NCBI GenBank assembly: GCA_030673965.1
Contig: JAUTCN010000002.1
Location: 372,001-436,000 of the forward strand
Direction of reading: 5' to 3'
DNA: 64,000 nt
From: Fusobacterium sp. JB019
GTDB lineage: Bacteria > Fusobacteriota > Fusobacteriia > Fusobacteriales > Fusobacteriaceae
Both the position numbers and the translations under genes were made by a program. Shown piece by piece: positions 49,725 to 59,205 of this stretch (positions are counted from its first letter, which is position 1; every line of letters begins with the position of its first letter). Under the pieces are notes generated by a model. That model saw only the letters and a list, made by a program, of their open reading frames with translations, did no database searches and was not told where the DNA came from.

Positions 49725-50525
49725 TTAAATCTCTGGCCAATATTTAGCTCCAGGCTCCTCTACCCACAAATGCTGCTCTTCAAAATTTGGTTTCAAATAA
49801 GGATTTCCTTCTAAGTGACGAATAATCCATATGTAATACATTGCATATCCAGGTGCTGCAACTTGAGGATGAACTAAGTCAGGAGATATAGTAATTGTGT
49901 CATTATTCTCCATTAAAACTCCTTCATCTCCTAGTTTTAATAGACCAAATCCGTTTCCTGGATAAAATTTATAAAAATAAATTTCAGGTTGATTATGAGA
50001 GTGAGAAGGAAAACCTGACCATTTTCCTGGATAATGTACGTCTTCACCTATCATAATATTAGATTCAGGTGCTAATTTTTTATCCATCAATGTTTTTACT
50101 ATACGAGTTCCCGCTTCATTCATAGAACCTTTTCCTCTAGTTTCGATAACACAATTTTCTTTTGTTCTTACTGTTGGAGAAAATTCTCTTTTATTTTCTG
50201 TTCTTATTAATGCAACTTCACTATCATCAGAAATTCCTTTTATTTCAACTTCCATTCCTTCTGGTAAGTTTACTGCCCAAAAGTTATCATCTAGAAAACT
50301 TTCACGTTTTGCAATATACTTTTCACCATTGAACGAAACTTCAATTTCTCCATATATTAAATAAACTACTCTTTCTAATTGTTCTTTGTCATTATGTACA
50401 GTACCTTTTTCTAATTTCAATATTCCGTAATCCATAAGCATGTCTGAACATTTTCCATTTATTTCAGTAATACTGTTATACCCTGTTTTAAATCCTTCTT
50501 TATTTTGAATCTTCAAAAAGTTCAT
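49725..50525 (-). CDS. iolB: 5-deoxy-glucuronate isomerase IolB
   Basis: 266 residues, bicupin fold of the KduI/IolB family. The metal-binding histidines lie in FPSHSHNQPEIYFYKF and the glutamate is in the same motif; DLVHPQVAAPGYAMYYIWIIRHL provides the last His. It isomerises 5-deoxy-glucuronate to 5-keto-2-deoxygluconate. The ATG directly abuts GGAG, whereas an in-frame TTG three codons later has ideal spacing, so that may be the true start (same pattern as the diguanylate cyclase). Confidence 0.93.
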   Translation of the reverse strand: MNFLKIQNKEGFKTGYNSITEINGKCSDMLMDYGILKLEKGTVHNDKEQLERVVYLIYGEIEVSFNGEKYIAKRESFLDDNFWAVNLPEGMEVEIKGISDDSEVALIRTENKREFSPTVRTKENCVIETRGKGSMNEAGTRIVKTLMDKKLAPESNIMIGEDVHYPGKWSGFPSHSHNQPEIYFYKFYPGNGFGLLKLGDEGVLMENNDTITISPDLVHPQVAAPGYAMYYIWIIRHLEGNPYLKPNFEEQHLWVEEPGAKYWPEI

Positions 50526-50540
50526 CTCCTTTTAGTTTAA

Positions 50541-51431
50541 TTACATTCCGGCTTTCTCTTGCATGAATTTTCTTGCTTTTATTGCATATTCAAGAGGATC
50601 TGCTTTAGCTGGATCTTGTTCAGCTTCCACTACTATCCATCCTTCATAATCATTATCATTTAATATTTTAAATATTCCGTCCCAATCTACTTCAGTTCCA
50701 TCTCCAGGTACTGTAAACATTCCGTTTAAAACACCTTGTAAGAAACTTAAATTTTCTTCTCTTAATCTTTTTAAAACATCTCCTCTAACATCTTTAACAT
50801 GAACATGTCCTACACGTTTTATATGTTTTGATAATATTTCAACTGCATCTTCTCCTGCTACAGTACTATGTCCTGTATCAAAAGTTAAGAATACTAATTC
50901 AGGATCTGTATTTGCCATTAATCTATCTATTTCTTCTAAGCTTTCTATTCCTGTTCCAACATGTGGATGGAAACAAACTTTCATTCCTTTTGCTTTTGCT
51001 CTTCTTCCTAATTCATTTAAACCTTCACAAAGATTTTTGAATTGTTCATCTGTTAATATTGGTCTATTTTTAATAAGAGGTTGACTTATGTCTCCATGAA
51101 TAGTTACTCCACATTCTCCAACTCCTATAACTCTTGCACCTAAACCATATGTATAATCCATATGTTTATCAAAAGCTTCATATGTTTCTTCATTTTTAAA
51201 TGTAGTAAAGAAGCTACTAAACCACATATTACAAACTACTAATCCTCTTAAATCTAAAGCTTTTTTAATTACGTCAAATTCTTTTGGATATTTCCATCCA
51301 CCTTCACTACCTTTATAACCTGCTAGAGCCATTTCACTTAAACATTGTTGATAAGTTAATTCTCCCCCTAAAGATGGTAAATCATCATTTGACCAGTTAA
51401 TTGGTGCACATCCATATTGTACTTTCATCAT
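50541..51431 (-). CDS. iolE: Inosose dehydratase IolE
   Basis: 296 residues, xylose-isomerase-like TIM barrel. The opening YGCAPINWSNDDLPSLGGELTYQQCLSEMALAGYKGSEGGWKYP is typical of IolE. KVCFHPHVGTGIES, LTFDTGHSTVAGED and HVHVKDVR supply the metal-binding His, Asp and Glu. It dehydrates scyllo-inosose to 3D-trihydroxycyclohexane-1,2-dione. GGGAGG lies eight bases before the first ATG. A second TIM-barrel paralogue is encoded next door. Confidence 0.95.
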   Translation of the reverse strand: MMKVQYGCAPINWSNDDLPSLGGELTYQQCLSEMALAGYKGSEGGWKYPKEFDVIKKALDLRGLVVCNMWFSSFFTTFKNEETYEAFDKHMDYTYGLGARVIGVGECGVTIHGDISQPLIKNRPILTDEQFKNLCEGLNELGRRAKAKGMKVCFHPHVGTGIESLEEIDRLMANTDPELVFLTFDTGHSTVAGEDAVEILSKHIKRVGHVHVKDVRGDVLKRLREENLSFLQGVLNGMFTVPGDGTEVDWDGIFKILNDNDYEGWIVVEAEQDPAKADPLEYAIKARKFMQEKAGM

Positions 51432-51459
51432 TTTTACTTCCTCCCTATATATTTTTTAT

Positions 51460-52374
51460 TTAAAATCCTATTTTTTTCAAATAATCTATACTTTCTTTAA
51501 CATCTTGAAAACTTGTATCTGAATTTCTTGGATCTCTTTCTTGCTCAATTGTTATATATCCTTTATAGTTTTTTTCTTTTAAAAATTTATATATTTGGCT
51601 ATAAGATAAAATCCCTTTTCCTATAGGACACATAACTCCTAGTGCACATGATTCAAAAAATCCTGTATGTTTTTTAGTTTCTATATCATAAATTTCTTTA
51701 TTTATATCTTTGAAATGTATATAATCTAATCTTTCATAATATTTTTCAAGCCACTCTATTGGGTTCATTCCTGAATAATATAAATGACCTGTATCTAAGC
51801 AAAATCCTATTAATTCATTATTTAAATCCTTTGCTGCTCTATCTATTTCATCTGCAAATTCTATATGGCCTCCAGCATGGGGGTGCAATACCGCTCTCAC
51901 CCCGTAGCTATTAGCTATTTTAGAGATTTCAGAAATGTTATACATCATACGTTTCCATTTTTTATCATCAAGTCTTATTGCTTCATTAGATAATCCTGAA
52001 GTTTTGCTACGTGAAGGATTAACCTCGTCTATGACAACTAAATATGGTGGATTGTATTTTAATTCTTTTTTTATATTTTCTTTTTCTAATTTTGATAATA
52101 ATTTACATATCTTTTTTGTTTTTTCAATTAGATAATCAAAATTATCAAAGGAAGACAAATCATCATACATTGTTCCTGCCACTATTTTTAAATTTCTTTT
52201 TTTTAATTCTTCATCTAAAATATTTGCATCCAAAGGCATGTAGCCATATGGTCCTAATTCTAATCCTGAATATCCTGCTCTTGATGCTTCATTAAGTACT
52301 TTCTTCCAGTTAGGATTATATGGATTATTGCAATCTTCAACACCCCAACATCCAGGTGCTCCTGTTATTTCCAT
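51460..52374 (-). CDS. Sugar phosphate isomerase/epimerase-fold protein (IolE/IolI/IolH-like)
   Basis: 304 residues of the AP-endonuclease-2/xylose isomerase-like TIM barrel. The start reads ITGAPGCWGVEDCNNPYNPNWKKVL; metal ligands are in VLHPHAGGHIEFADEIDR, IGFCLDTGHLYYSG, DYIHFKDIN and YITIEQERDP. Related to IolE but distinct; candidates are inosose isomerase (IolI) or a second inosose dehydratase acting on another isomer. The sequence is more Lys/Asn-rich than the other iol genes. It lies between iolD and iolE (gaps of 25 and 28 bases). Confidence 0.8.
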   Translation of the reverse strand: MEITGAPGCWGVEDCNNPYNPNWKKVLNEASRAGYSGLELGPYGYMPLDANILDEELKKRNLKIVAGTMYDDLSSFDNFDYLIEKTKKICKLLSKLEKENIKKELKYNPPYLVVIDEVNPSRSKTSGLSNEAIRLDDKKWKRMMYNISEISKIANSYGVRAVLHPHAGGHIEFADEIDRAAKDLNNELIGFCLDTGHLYYSGMNPIEWLEKYYERLDYIHFKDINKEIYDIETKKHTGFFESCALGVMCPIGKGILSYSQIYKFLKEKNYKGYITIEQERDPRNSDTSFQDVKESIDYLKKIGF

Positions 52375-52399
52375 AAATTTACACCTCCAAATAATTAAT

Positions 52400-54259
52400 T
52401 TACCATTTTCTTAAAGTATCTACTTTTTCTTGTAAAACTTTATGACATTCTCTTACAGTTTCTTTTTCAGATACAGAAGCTAATCCAACTCTCCAGAATG
52501 CTTCATATCCATCTGTCATAGTTCCAGGTAAAACCATAATTTCTATTAAAGTTGATTTTTCGCTTTCTTTACTCTCTTTTAAAGCTTTTCTTAATTCTTC
52601 CATATTTGTAACTTTCCAAGAATTAGCTCCGTAAGCTTTTGCAACTCCAGCAAAATCTACATTTGTATATTCCCCTGTTAATCCACCTGTTTTTTCATCT
52701 CTATAACGGAACTCTGTTCCAAATGATCCTACACCTTGATTTCTTTGTAGGTTATGGATACATTGATGTCCCCAGTTATTAAATAATAATATATTTATTT
52801 TTTTATTTTCTTGTAAGCTTGTTACTAAATCTGAGTTAGCCATTAGGAAACTTCCATCTCCAACAAATGAATAAACTTCTCTTTCTGGATGAGCTAATTT
52901 CGCTCCTAAAGTTCCAGATATTTCATATCCCATACAAGAGAATCCATATTCCAAGTGATAAGTGTCTACACTTTTTGGTTTCCATAATCTTTCTAAATCA
53001 GAAGGAAGACTTCCTGCTGCTGCAACTACTACATCTGTATCATCAAATAATCTATTTAATTCTAATAATACTTTTCCTTGATTCATTCCCATACTGTCAT
53101 CACTGTTATTTATTTTATCTAACTCTACTTCCCATTTTTCTTTAGCATCAACTATTTCATTAGCATAAGCTGCTTTGTATCCTTCTTTTCTTAAAGCTTC
53201 TCCTAATTTAGTTATTCCGCATTTTGCATCTGATAAAACAGATACACTATTCATTTTCAAGCTATCCATTTTATTTGTATTTATTGAAACAATTGGAGAT
53301 TCCATATTAAACGCTGATTTTGAAGATGTTACAAAATCATTTAATTTTGTTCCAACAGCTATAATTGCATCTGCATCTTTAGCTATTAAATTAGCTGCTA
53401 ATGTTCCACAAACTCCAACACAACCTAGGTTATATGTTTCATCAAAACTATTTTCACCTTTTCCTGCTTGTGTTTCTGCAAACGGAATATTAAATTCTTT
53501 AGCAAATTCTAATATTTCTTTTCCTGCATCTGAATAACGAGCTCCTCCACCAGAAATTATAAGAGGTTTCTTCTTAGTTTTTAATAATTCTACAGCACGT
53601 TCAACTGCTGATAGAGATGGAGCCTGACGATCCATATGCCAAACACGTTTTTCTATAAATTCAACTGGATAATCATAAGATTCTCCTTGAACATCTTGAG
53701 GAAGACAAATTGCAACTGCCCCTGCTTGAGCTGGATCTGTTAAAACACGCATTGCATTTAAACATGCTGTCATTAACACTTCAGGTCTTACTACTCTATC
53801 CCAATATTTTGTAACAGGTTTAAAAGCATCATTTACTGAAACTGTACTATCTTTTTCACATTCCATTTGTTGTAAAACTGGATCTGGTTGTCTATCTGCA
53901 AAATAATCTCCTGGAAGCAATAATAATGGAATCTTATTAACAGTTGCTGTTCCTGCTGCTGTTACCATATTAAGTGCTCCTGGTCCTATCGAAGATGTGC
54001 ATGCACATATTTTTCTTCTTCTATTTTGTTTTGAAAAGGCAATACAAACATTTGCTATATCTTGTTCGTTTTTACCTTGAATATATTTTATTTCATCTTT
54101 GTATTGAGCTAAGGCTTCTCCTAACCCTACTACATTCCCATGACCAAATATTCCCATAATACCTTCAACAAATTTTATTTCTTCTCCGTCAACTTCTAAA
54201 TATTGATTATTAAGAAATTTAACTAATGCTTGTGCAACTGTAAGCTTAATTGTTTTCAT
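52400..54259 (-). CDS. iolD: 3D-trihydroxycyclohexane-1,2-dione hydrolase IolD
   Basis: 619 residues of the thiamine diphosphate enzyme family. Activating glutamate region EGIMGIFGHGNVVGLGEAL near residue 35; central NAD/FAD-like domain; ThDP/Mg motif VGDGSFLMANSDLVTSLQENKKINILLFNNWGH near residue 460-495. It hydrolyses the cyclic dione to 5-deoxy-glucuronate. The last bases of iolJ overlap its start by 14 bases, indicating coupled translation. Confidence 0.96.
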   Translation of the reverse strand: MKTIKLTVAQALVKFLNNQYLEVDGEEIKFVEGIMGIFGHGNVVGLGEALAQYKDEIKYIQGKNEQDIANVCIAFSKQNRRRKICACTSSIGPGALNMVTAAGTATVNKIPLLLLPGDYFADRQPDPVLQQMECEKDSTVSVNDAFKPVTKYWDRVVRPEVLMTACLNAMRVLTDPAQAGAVAICLPQDVQGESYDYPVEFIEKRVWHMDRQAPSLSAVERAVELLKTKKKPLIISGGGARYSDAGKEILEFAKEFNIPFAETQAGKGENSFDETYNLGCVGVCGTLAANLIAKDADAIIAVGTKLNDFVTSSKSAFNMESPIVSINTNKMDSLKMNSVSVLSDAKCGITKLGEALRKEGYKAAYANEIVDAKEKWEVELDKINNSDDSMGMNQGKVLLELNRLFDDTDVVVAAAGSLPSDLERLWKPKSVDTYHLEYGFSCMGYEISGTLGAKLAHPEREVYSFVGDGSFLMANSDLVTSLQENKKINILLFNNWGHQCIHNLQRNQGVGSFGTEFRYRDEKTGGLTGEYTNVDFAGVAKAYGANSWKVTNMEELRKALKESKESEKSTLIEIMVLPGTMTDGYEAFWRVGLASVSEKETVRECHKVLQEKVDTLRKW

Positions 54260-55103
54260 AATATAGTTTCTCCTTTGCTTTTAAATTATTTATTATTTCT
54301 TTTGCTGTTTCTTTTACTGCTAATTGTGAATTTTCAAATAAGATTAATCTATCGAATTCTTCTGGATTATCTTCAACACTTTTTTTCAAACTTTCTCCAA
54401 AAGCTACTCTTAGACCTGTACCATAATTCATTTTTGAAACTTTTCCACTTACAAGTTTTTTCAAATCAGTTTCATCTATTCCAGATCCACCGTGAATAAC
54501 CATAGGTATGTTTAAAGCTTCTTCTAATTCTTTAAGTCTTTCAAAATTAATTCTAGATTTAGAACCTCTCAATCTATGAACTTGACCAACTGCTACAGCA
54601 ACCCAGTCTATTCCTGATTCTTCTGCAAATCTTTTTGCTTCATATACTGATGTAGTCATATCCTTTGCTGCTCCAGGTATATCTGCATATGGAACTGATC
54701 CTATTTCCCCTTCAACTGAAACATTAAAACATTTTGCTATCTTAACTATTTCCTTTGTTAGTTTTATATTTTTTTCTAAAGGATATTGAGATCCATCAAA
54801 CATAACAGATGAGAAACCTGAATGTATTGCTTTTACTATTGTTTCAAAATCTTGGCAATGATCTAAATGTAGAGATACAGGTATTTTTGCATTTTTTACA
54901 AGAGGAAGTAACAATCCTGCCCAAGATTCTATTGGTAGATGTTTTGTAGCTAGTTTATTAAGCATTAGGGCTACTGGATATTCAAGTTCTTCCCCTGCTT
55001 CAATAACTGCCTTTGCATCTTCAAATCCAAAAATATTAAATCCAATGACGGTTCCAGGAACCTTGGAGGCTTTTAAAATCTCTTCTTTTAAATTACTTAT
55101 CAT
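54246..55103 (-). CDS. iolJ: 6-phospho-5-dehydro-2-deoxy-D-gluconate aldolase IolJ
   Basis: 285 residues, class II fructose-bisphosphate aldolase family. Zinc histidines in VSLHLDHCQDF and VIHGGSGIDE; GFSSVMFDGSQYPLE and VEGEIGSVPYAD are diagnostic. It splits the phosphorylated deoxyketogluconate into dihydroxyacetone phosphate and malonic semialdehyde. The gene for malonic semialdehyde dehydrogenase (iolA) is absent from the cluster, so this product must be handled otherwise. Confidence 0.94.
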   Translation of the reverse strand: MISNLKEEILKASKVPGTVIGFNIFGFEDAKAVIEAGEELEYPVALMLNKLATKHLPIESWAGLLLPLVKNAKIPVSLHLDHCQDFETIVKAIHSGFSSVMFDGSQYPLEKNIKLTKEIVKIAKCFNVSVEGEIGSVPYADIPGAAKDMTTSVYEAKRFAEESGIDWVAVAVGQVHRLRGSKSRINFERLKELEEALNIPMVIHGGSGIDETDLKKLVSGKVSKMNYGTGLRVAFGESLKKSVEDNPEEFDRLILFENSQLAVKETAKEIINNLKAKEKLYYENN

Positions 55104-55106
55104 TCA

Positions 55107-56099
55107 TTACTCCTTTTCTTCCACAGAATTATTTTTCAAATATTCTTCAAGTTCTTCCTTTGAAGGCATTGAATCTGTACAATCTGTTTTTGATATTACT
55201 ATTGAAGCTGTTCCACTTCCTTTTATTAATGAAGTTTTTATATCGTTTCCATTTACTAAAGAAGTTATAAATCCTGATGCAAAAGCATCTCCTGCTCCAA
55301 AAGTTTTTCTTATTTTTGTAGGAACAACTCCTACAGCTATTTTTTCTCCGTTATTCTTAAATGCTGTAGAACCATCGGCTCCTCTTTTAATAACTACTAA
55401 TTGAGTATTTCCTTTTAAGAATCTTTTTGCTGTAACATCATCATCTTGATTTTCTCTATCCCAAAGATATTCAACTGCGTCAAACTCTTCTCTAGTTCCA
55501 ATTATTACATCACATTTTTCACAAGCCATTGTGTAGCAAATTGAAGTTTCTGATGGAGTTTTCCAAGAATATGCACGGTAGTCAATATCCATAATAACTA
55601 TCACACCATTTCTTCTAGCATATTCCATTGCAAGAAATGCAGCTTCTCTAGAAGGACTAGAAGCAAATGCAGTTCCTGATATTACTAATATCTTTGAATT
55701 TTTAATATAATCCTCGTCAATATCTTCACAACATAAATGTAAATCTGCAACATTCTCTCTATAAAAAATTACTCCACATTCATTAGGACTTTTTACTTCT
55801 GTTAATGCAAGTCCATTTGTATATTCAGAATCTTTTATAATTCCCTTTGTATCTATATTTAGTTTCTCTAAACTTTTAGTTATATATCTACCAAAAGCAT
55901 CATCTGAGACTCTTCCTATAAATCCAACCTTCATATTTTGTTTTGAAAGCCCCACTGCTATATTTGCTGGAGAACCTCCTACACTTTTCATAAATCCTGA
56001 GACTTCCTCAATAGGCTTATTAAATTCTATTGGATTTAAATCCACCCCTGCACGCCCTAAACAAATAACATCAAGCTTTTTGTCAGCTAAAATTTGCAT
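55107..56099 (-). CDS. iolC: 5-dehydro-2-deoxygluconokinase IolC
   Basis: 330 residues, PfkB/ribokinase family. The N-terminal DVICLGRAGVDLNPIEF and SGFMKSVGGSPANIAVGLSKQ bind substrate; the anion hole and catalytic base lie in RKTFGAGDAFASGFI near residue 265. It phosphorylates 5-keto-2-deoxygluconate. It is the first gene of the operon, with a consensus promoter and an IolR-type site upstream, and is separated from iolJ by only three bases. Confidence 0.95.
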   Translation of the reverse strand: MQILADKKLDVICLGRAGVDLNPIEFNKPIEEVSGFMKSVGGSPANIAVGLSKQNMKVGFIGRVSDDAFGRYITKSLEKLNIDTKGIIKDSEYTNGLALTEVKSPNECGVIFYRENVADLHLCCEDIDEDYIKNSKILVISGTAFASSPSREAAFLAMEYARRNGVIVIMDIDYRAYSWKTPSETSICYTMACEKCDVIIGTREEFDAVEYLWDRENQDDDVTAKRFLKGNTQLVVIKRGADGSTAFKNNGEKIAVGVVPTKIRKTFGAGDAFASGFITSLVNGNDIKTSLIKGSGTASIVISKTDCTDSMPSKEELEEYLKNNSVEEKE

Positions 56100-56157
56100 A
56101 TCATCCTTCCTTTCTAAGTTTCCTCAACTCTTTTAGCTCCAGAGTTGTAACTTTGTT

Positions 56158-56235
56158 TCTTTTGGTTTCGTTTCATTTATATTTAATTACACTTTTATTT
56201 GATTAGATTATATTTCTTTTCCTTTAAATTGTCAA
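56158..56235 (-). promoter_or_regulatory. iol operon promoter with IolR-type operator
   Basis: Minus-strand TTGACA (56230-56235), a 17-base spacer and TATAAT (56207-56212). Downstream, AAACCAAAAGA (56158-56168) fits the WRAYCAADARD element known for B. subtilis IolR. Confidence 0.82.
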
Positions 56236-56427
56236 TGTTTTTTTGAAAAAATTTAGTATTTTTTGTTCTATTTAAATATTTTAGATTCTTTTTTAGTGCT
56301 AAACCACTACTATACAACTCTTTCACGGTCCAGTTATCCCTCAATAATTCAGCTATTAATAGTTGCTTTTCTTATTCTAAAATTTACTTTCACTTTCTTT
56401 TGGTTTCACTTTAATGAAACTGAAAAA
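56236..56427. promoter_or_regulatory. Spacer between iolC promoter and iolR with second IolR-type site
   Basis: A second exact AAACCAAAAGA (minus strand, 56396-56406) lies 238 bases upstream of the promoter-proximal one, so looping between bound repressors is possible. Otherwise AT-rich sequence without a gene. Confidence 0.6.
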
Positions 56428-56466
56428 TAAAAAAGCAACCTTTTTATTTTAAAGGTTGCTTTTTTA
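56428..56466 (-). terminator. Terminator of iolR
   Basis: A 13-bp minus-strand stem AAAAGCAACCTTT/AAAGGTTGCTTTT is followed by a short T-rich stretch; the gene ends 15 bases before. Confidence 0.9.
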
Positions 56467-56480
56467 CTATTTAGCTTTTA

Positions 56481-57263
56481 TTATTTATTTTCTTCTGTTA
56501 AATACTTTATTCCCTTTTCATTAAAATAATCACTGTAAACCTTTGGTATAGTATCAGATATAATGCAATCTATTTGATTTAGATCAGCAATTTTATATAT
56601 TCCCATACGTCCAAACTTTTCATTATCAACAAGCATATACCATCTACGATTAATATCTGATAAATTTCTATAAATATAAGTACTAATAATTGAATTTACA
56701 GTTATTCCAGCATTTAAATCAATTCCTGAACAACTTGTAAAAGCCTTTGAAACATATATGCTTTTCAAGTATTGTGAAGCATTTTCTATACTTGAAAAAT
56801 AAGTATTTGAATCAACTGTGGTAACCTCTCCACCAACTATATAAAGTTTACATTTAAATGAAATTAAATCCATCAATGCTGATATATTATTAGTCACAAC
56901 TGTTAAGTTTTTAAATCTATCTAACTTTTTTGCTAGTAAATTACAAGTTGATCCTGATCCTAAAAATATTGTATCTCCGTCTTCTATCTGAAGAAGTGCT
57001 AGCTCTACAACTTTTTCCTTTGTTTTATTTTCATCTAAATCCAAATTATTTTCATTAAATCCTACTTTGTTTTTAGAAAATTCATCATTAAGTAATGCTC
57101 CCCCATATATTTTCTTTATAATTCCTTCTTTATGAAGAATTTGTAGATCTTTTCTTATCGTCACACCACTTACACCATATTCTTTGCACAAATCGCTAAC
57201 AAGTACTTTTTTGTTTTTCATAACTTTTTTTCTTATTTCATTAATTCTTTCCTCTTGCAGCAT
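56481..57263 (-). CDS. iolR: DeoR-family repressor (IolR-type)
   Basis: 260 residues. N-terminal DeoR HTH (about 3-58): ERINEIRKKVMKNKKVLVSDLCKEYGVSGVTIRKDLQILHKEGIIKKIYGGALL. The C-terminal DeoR sensor domain shows IFLGSGSTCNLLAKKL and LTVVTNNISALMDL, the sugar-phosphate binding region. In B. subtilis the kinase product, 5-keto-2-deoxygluconate-6-phosphate, relieves repression; the same is expected here. It is divided from iolC by a terminator and the iol promoter, and matching operator sites lie there. Confidence 0.88.
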   Translation of the reverse strand: MLQEERINEIRKKVMKNKKVLVSDLCKEYGVSGVTIRKDLQILHKEGIIKKIYGGALLNDEFSKNKVGFNENNLDLDENKTKEKVVELALLQIEDGDTIFLGSGSTCNLLAKKLDRFKNLTVVTNNISALMDLISFKCKLYIVGGEVTTVDSNTYFSSIENASQYLKSIYVSKAFTSCSGIDLNAGITVNSIISTYIYRNLSDINRRWYMLVDNEKFGRMGIYKIADLNQIDCIISDTIPKVYSDYFNEKGIKYLTEENK

Positions 57264-57422
57264 AAGCTTCCCTCTCTTTCCTTATAATATTTATTTTAAT
57301 AATCATTTATAACATTCCTATTATATTAATAATAGCATATAATTAATAATATTACAACATAAAGAAACAAAACCTAAACAAAAGTAACAAAAGAAAAGCA
57401 AAGTTTAGCTCATAATTAAAAT

Positions 57423-57998
57423 TTATTTTATATTTTTAAAGCTTCCCCTAATGAAATTTCTTCCAAAAAAATATTTTAAATAAATTTTTTCAAAATTATT
57501 AATCTCAATAGTGTTAATAGTGTCTCTATTTAAATGACATCCCATTGCAAATACTTTCCACATAGGAGTAAGTATATTTTGTAAAAAGAATAAAAATTTA
57601 TTTTCATTTTTTATATGTTCTAAAATTAAAAGTTTTCCATTTGCCTTACACACTCTTTTCACTTCTTTTAAAGTTTTATCTGGATCTGGAATTGTACATA
57701 AACTTAAAGTTATTACCACTGTATCAAATATATTATCATTAAATGGTAAACTTTCTCCAGAGGCTAAAACTATCTCTATATTTTTCCCATTAATTTTTTT
57801 TCCTGCTTCTATAATCATTTTTTCATCTGGATCTATGGCTATTACATGATTTTTTGAATAAAATTCAAAATTAACTCCAGTACCAGCTCCAATTTCTAAA
57901 ACTTTTCCTTCAATATTTTTTAAAAGAGCATATCTTTCATTATGCAACATTTTTCTTTCTAATCTACTCATTAATTTATCATATAAAAGACCTTTCAT
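57423..57998 (-). CDS. Class I SAM-dependent methyltransferase (UbiE/METTL7-like)
   Basis: 191 residues. SAM motif I VLEIGAGTGVNFEFY near residue 33, acidic post-I IDPDEKM, and motif ASGESLPFNDNIFDTVV. VKRVCKANGKLLILEHIKNE is the late strand typical of the Methyltransf_11 family. The C-terminal LTPMWKVFAMGCHLNRDTINTIE recalls methyltransferase-like 7 and phospholipid N-methyltransferases. Substrate not determinable. It follows gldA by 33 bases, so the two are likely one transcript. Confidence 0.82.
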   Translation of the reverse strand: MKGLLYDKLMSRLERKMLHNERYALLKNIEGKVLEIGAGTGVNFEFYSKNHVIAIDPDEKMIIEAGKKINGKNIEIVLASGESLPFNDNIFDTVVITLSLCTIPDPDKTLKEVKRVCKANGKLLILEHIKNENKFLFFLQNILTPMWKVFAMGCHLNRDTINTIEINNFEKIYLKYFFGRNFIRGSFKNIK

Positions 57999-58031
57999 TA
58001 ATAATCCTCATTTCATAATTATTTCTATTCA

Positions 58032-59114
58032 TTATTCTGATCCTAATTTATCAGCTAAAAGTATAGCATTATAAACCATTTCTGGAACTATCTCATAAAG
58101 AAAATTATGAATTGTTTCCCCTTCATTACAAGATGCTGCTGCTACTTTTTTTATTTTTTCATTTACATTATCTTTTATTCCCATCTCTGCTAATGTTGTA
58201 GGCAAACCTACTTTTTTACAAAAATTAATAATTTCTTTTATGTCATCAAGTTCTCTGTTTTCAAGAACAAGTTGTGCTATAGTTCCAAAGGCTACTTTTT
58301 CTCCGTGATATAAATGATGACAATCTTCTATAACTGTAAATCCATTATGGATAGCATGTGCTGCTGCTAGACCTGAACTTTCAAAACCTATTCCACTTAA
58401 ATATGTATTAACCTCTACTATTTCTTCAAAAGCATCACTAGATATTTTTCTATCAGAAGAAAGTTTTGCTAAATAACCTTTTTCAAGTAATTTATCTCTA
58501 CAAAGTTTTGCAAGACTCAAAGCAGCTAGAGTAGATTTTCCTCCTGACATTGCAGTAGCCTTAGCATCATAACAAATTTTTGCTTCATAATAAGTTGCAA
58601 GTGCATCTCCCATACCAGAAACTAAAAGTCTAGTTGGAGCCTTTGAAATAAGACTTGTATCCATAAGTACAATCTCTGGATTCTTTGGTAGCATTAAATA
58701 TTTATCAAAAACTCCTGAGTCAGTATAAATAACTGACAGTGCACTTGTAGGTGCATCTGTTGAAGCAATTGTTGGTGAACTAATTACAGGTAGTTTAGAA
58801 TAATAGGCTATGGCTTTTGCAGTATCTAATGTTTTTCCTCCACCTACTCCTACAATTATTTGAATCCCTTTATTTTCATATTTTTCAATTATTCTTTTAA
58901 TCTCATTATCAGAACATTCTCCATTAAATAATTCAAATTCAACTTTTATATCTTCTTTAGTTACACCTTCTAGTATCATATCTTTAGTTAAAGTCATTAC
59001 AAATTCATCTGCAATTATCAAAAAATGTTTTCCATAAATTTCACCGTGTTTTATTAATTCTTTCAATGCATTCTTTCCTTGAATGTATTTTGATGGTGCG
59101 TTTATTATTTTCAT
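58032..59114 (-). CDS. gldA: Glycerol dehydrogenase
   Basis: 360 residues of the iron/zinc polyol dehydrogenase superfamily. NAD-binding GVGGGKTLDTAKAIAYY and SSPTIASTDAPTSALSVIY; zinc ligands Asp in GMGDALATYYEA (near 168) and His in AAHAIHNGF and YHGEKVAFGT. It oxidises glycerol to dihydroxyacetone with NAD+, the entry to anaerobic glycerol use; in the reverse direction it makes glycerol or 1,2-propanediol-type products. Confidence 0.93.
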   Translation of the reverse strand: MKIINAPSKYIQGKNALKELIKHGEIYGKHFLIIADEFVMTLTKDMILEGVTKEDIKVEFELFNGECSDNEIKRIIEKYENKGIQIIVGVGGGKTLDTAKAIAYYSKLPVISSPTIASTDAPTSALSVIYTDSGVFDKYLMLPKNPEIVLMDTSLISKAPTRLLVSGMGDALATYYEAKICYDAKATAMSGGKSTLAALSLAKLCRDKLLEKGYLAKLSSDRKISSDAFEEIVEVNTYLSGIGFESSGLAAAHAIHNGFTVIEDCHHLYHGEKVAFGTIAQLVLENRELDDIKEIINFCKKVGLPTTLAEMGIKDNVNEKIKKVAAASCNEGETIHNFLYEIVPEMVYNAILLADKLGSE

Positions 59115-59205
59115 TTCATTTCCTCCTTATAACATTAAAATATAATAACAATAAAGATAAATCCTACTGAAAACTTTTATTTTCCAAACACTATCCTCTA
59201 TATGT

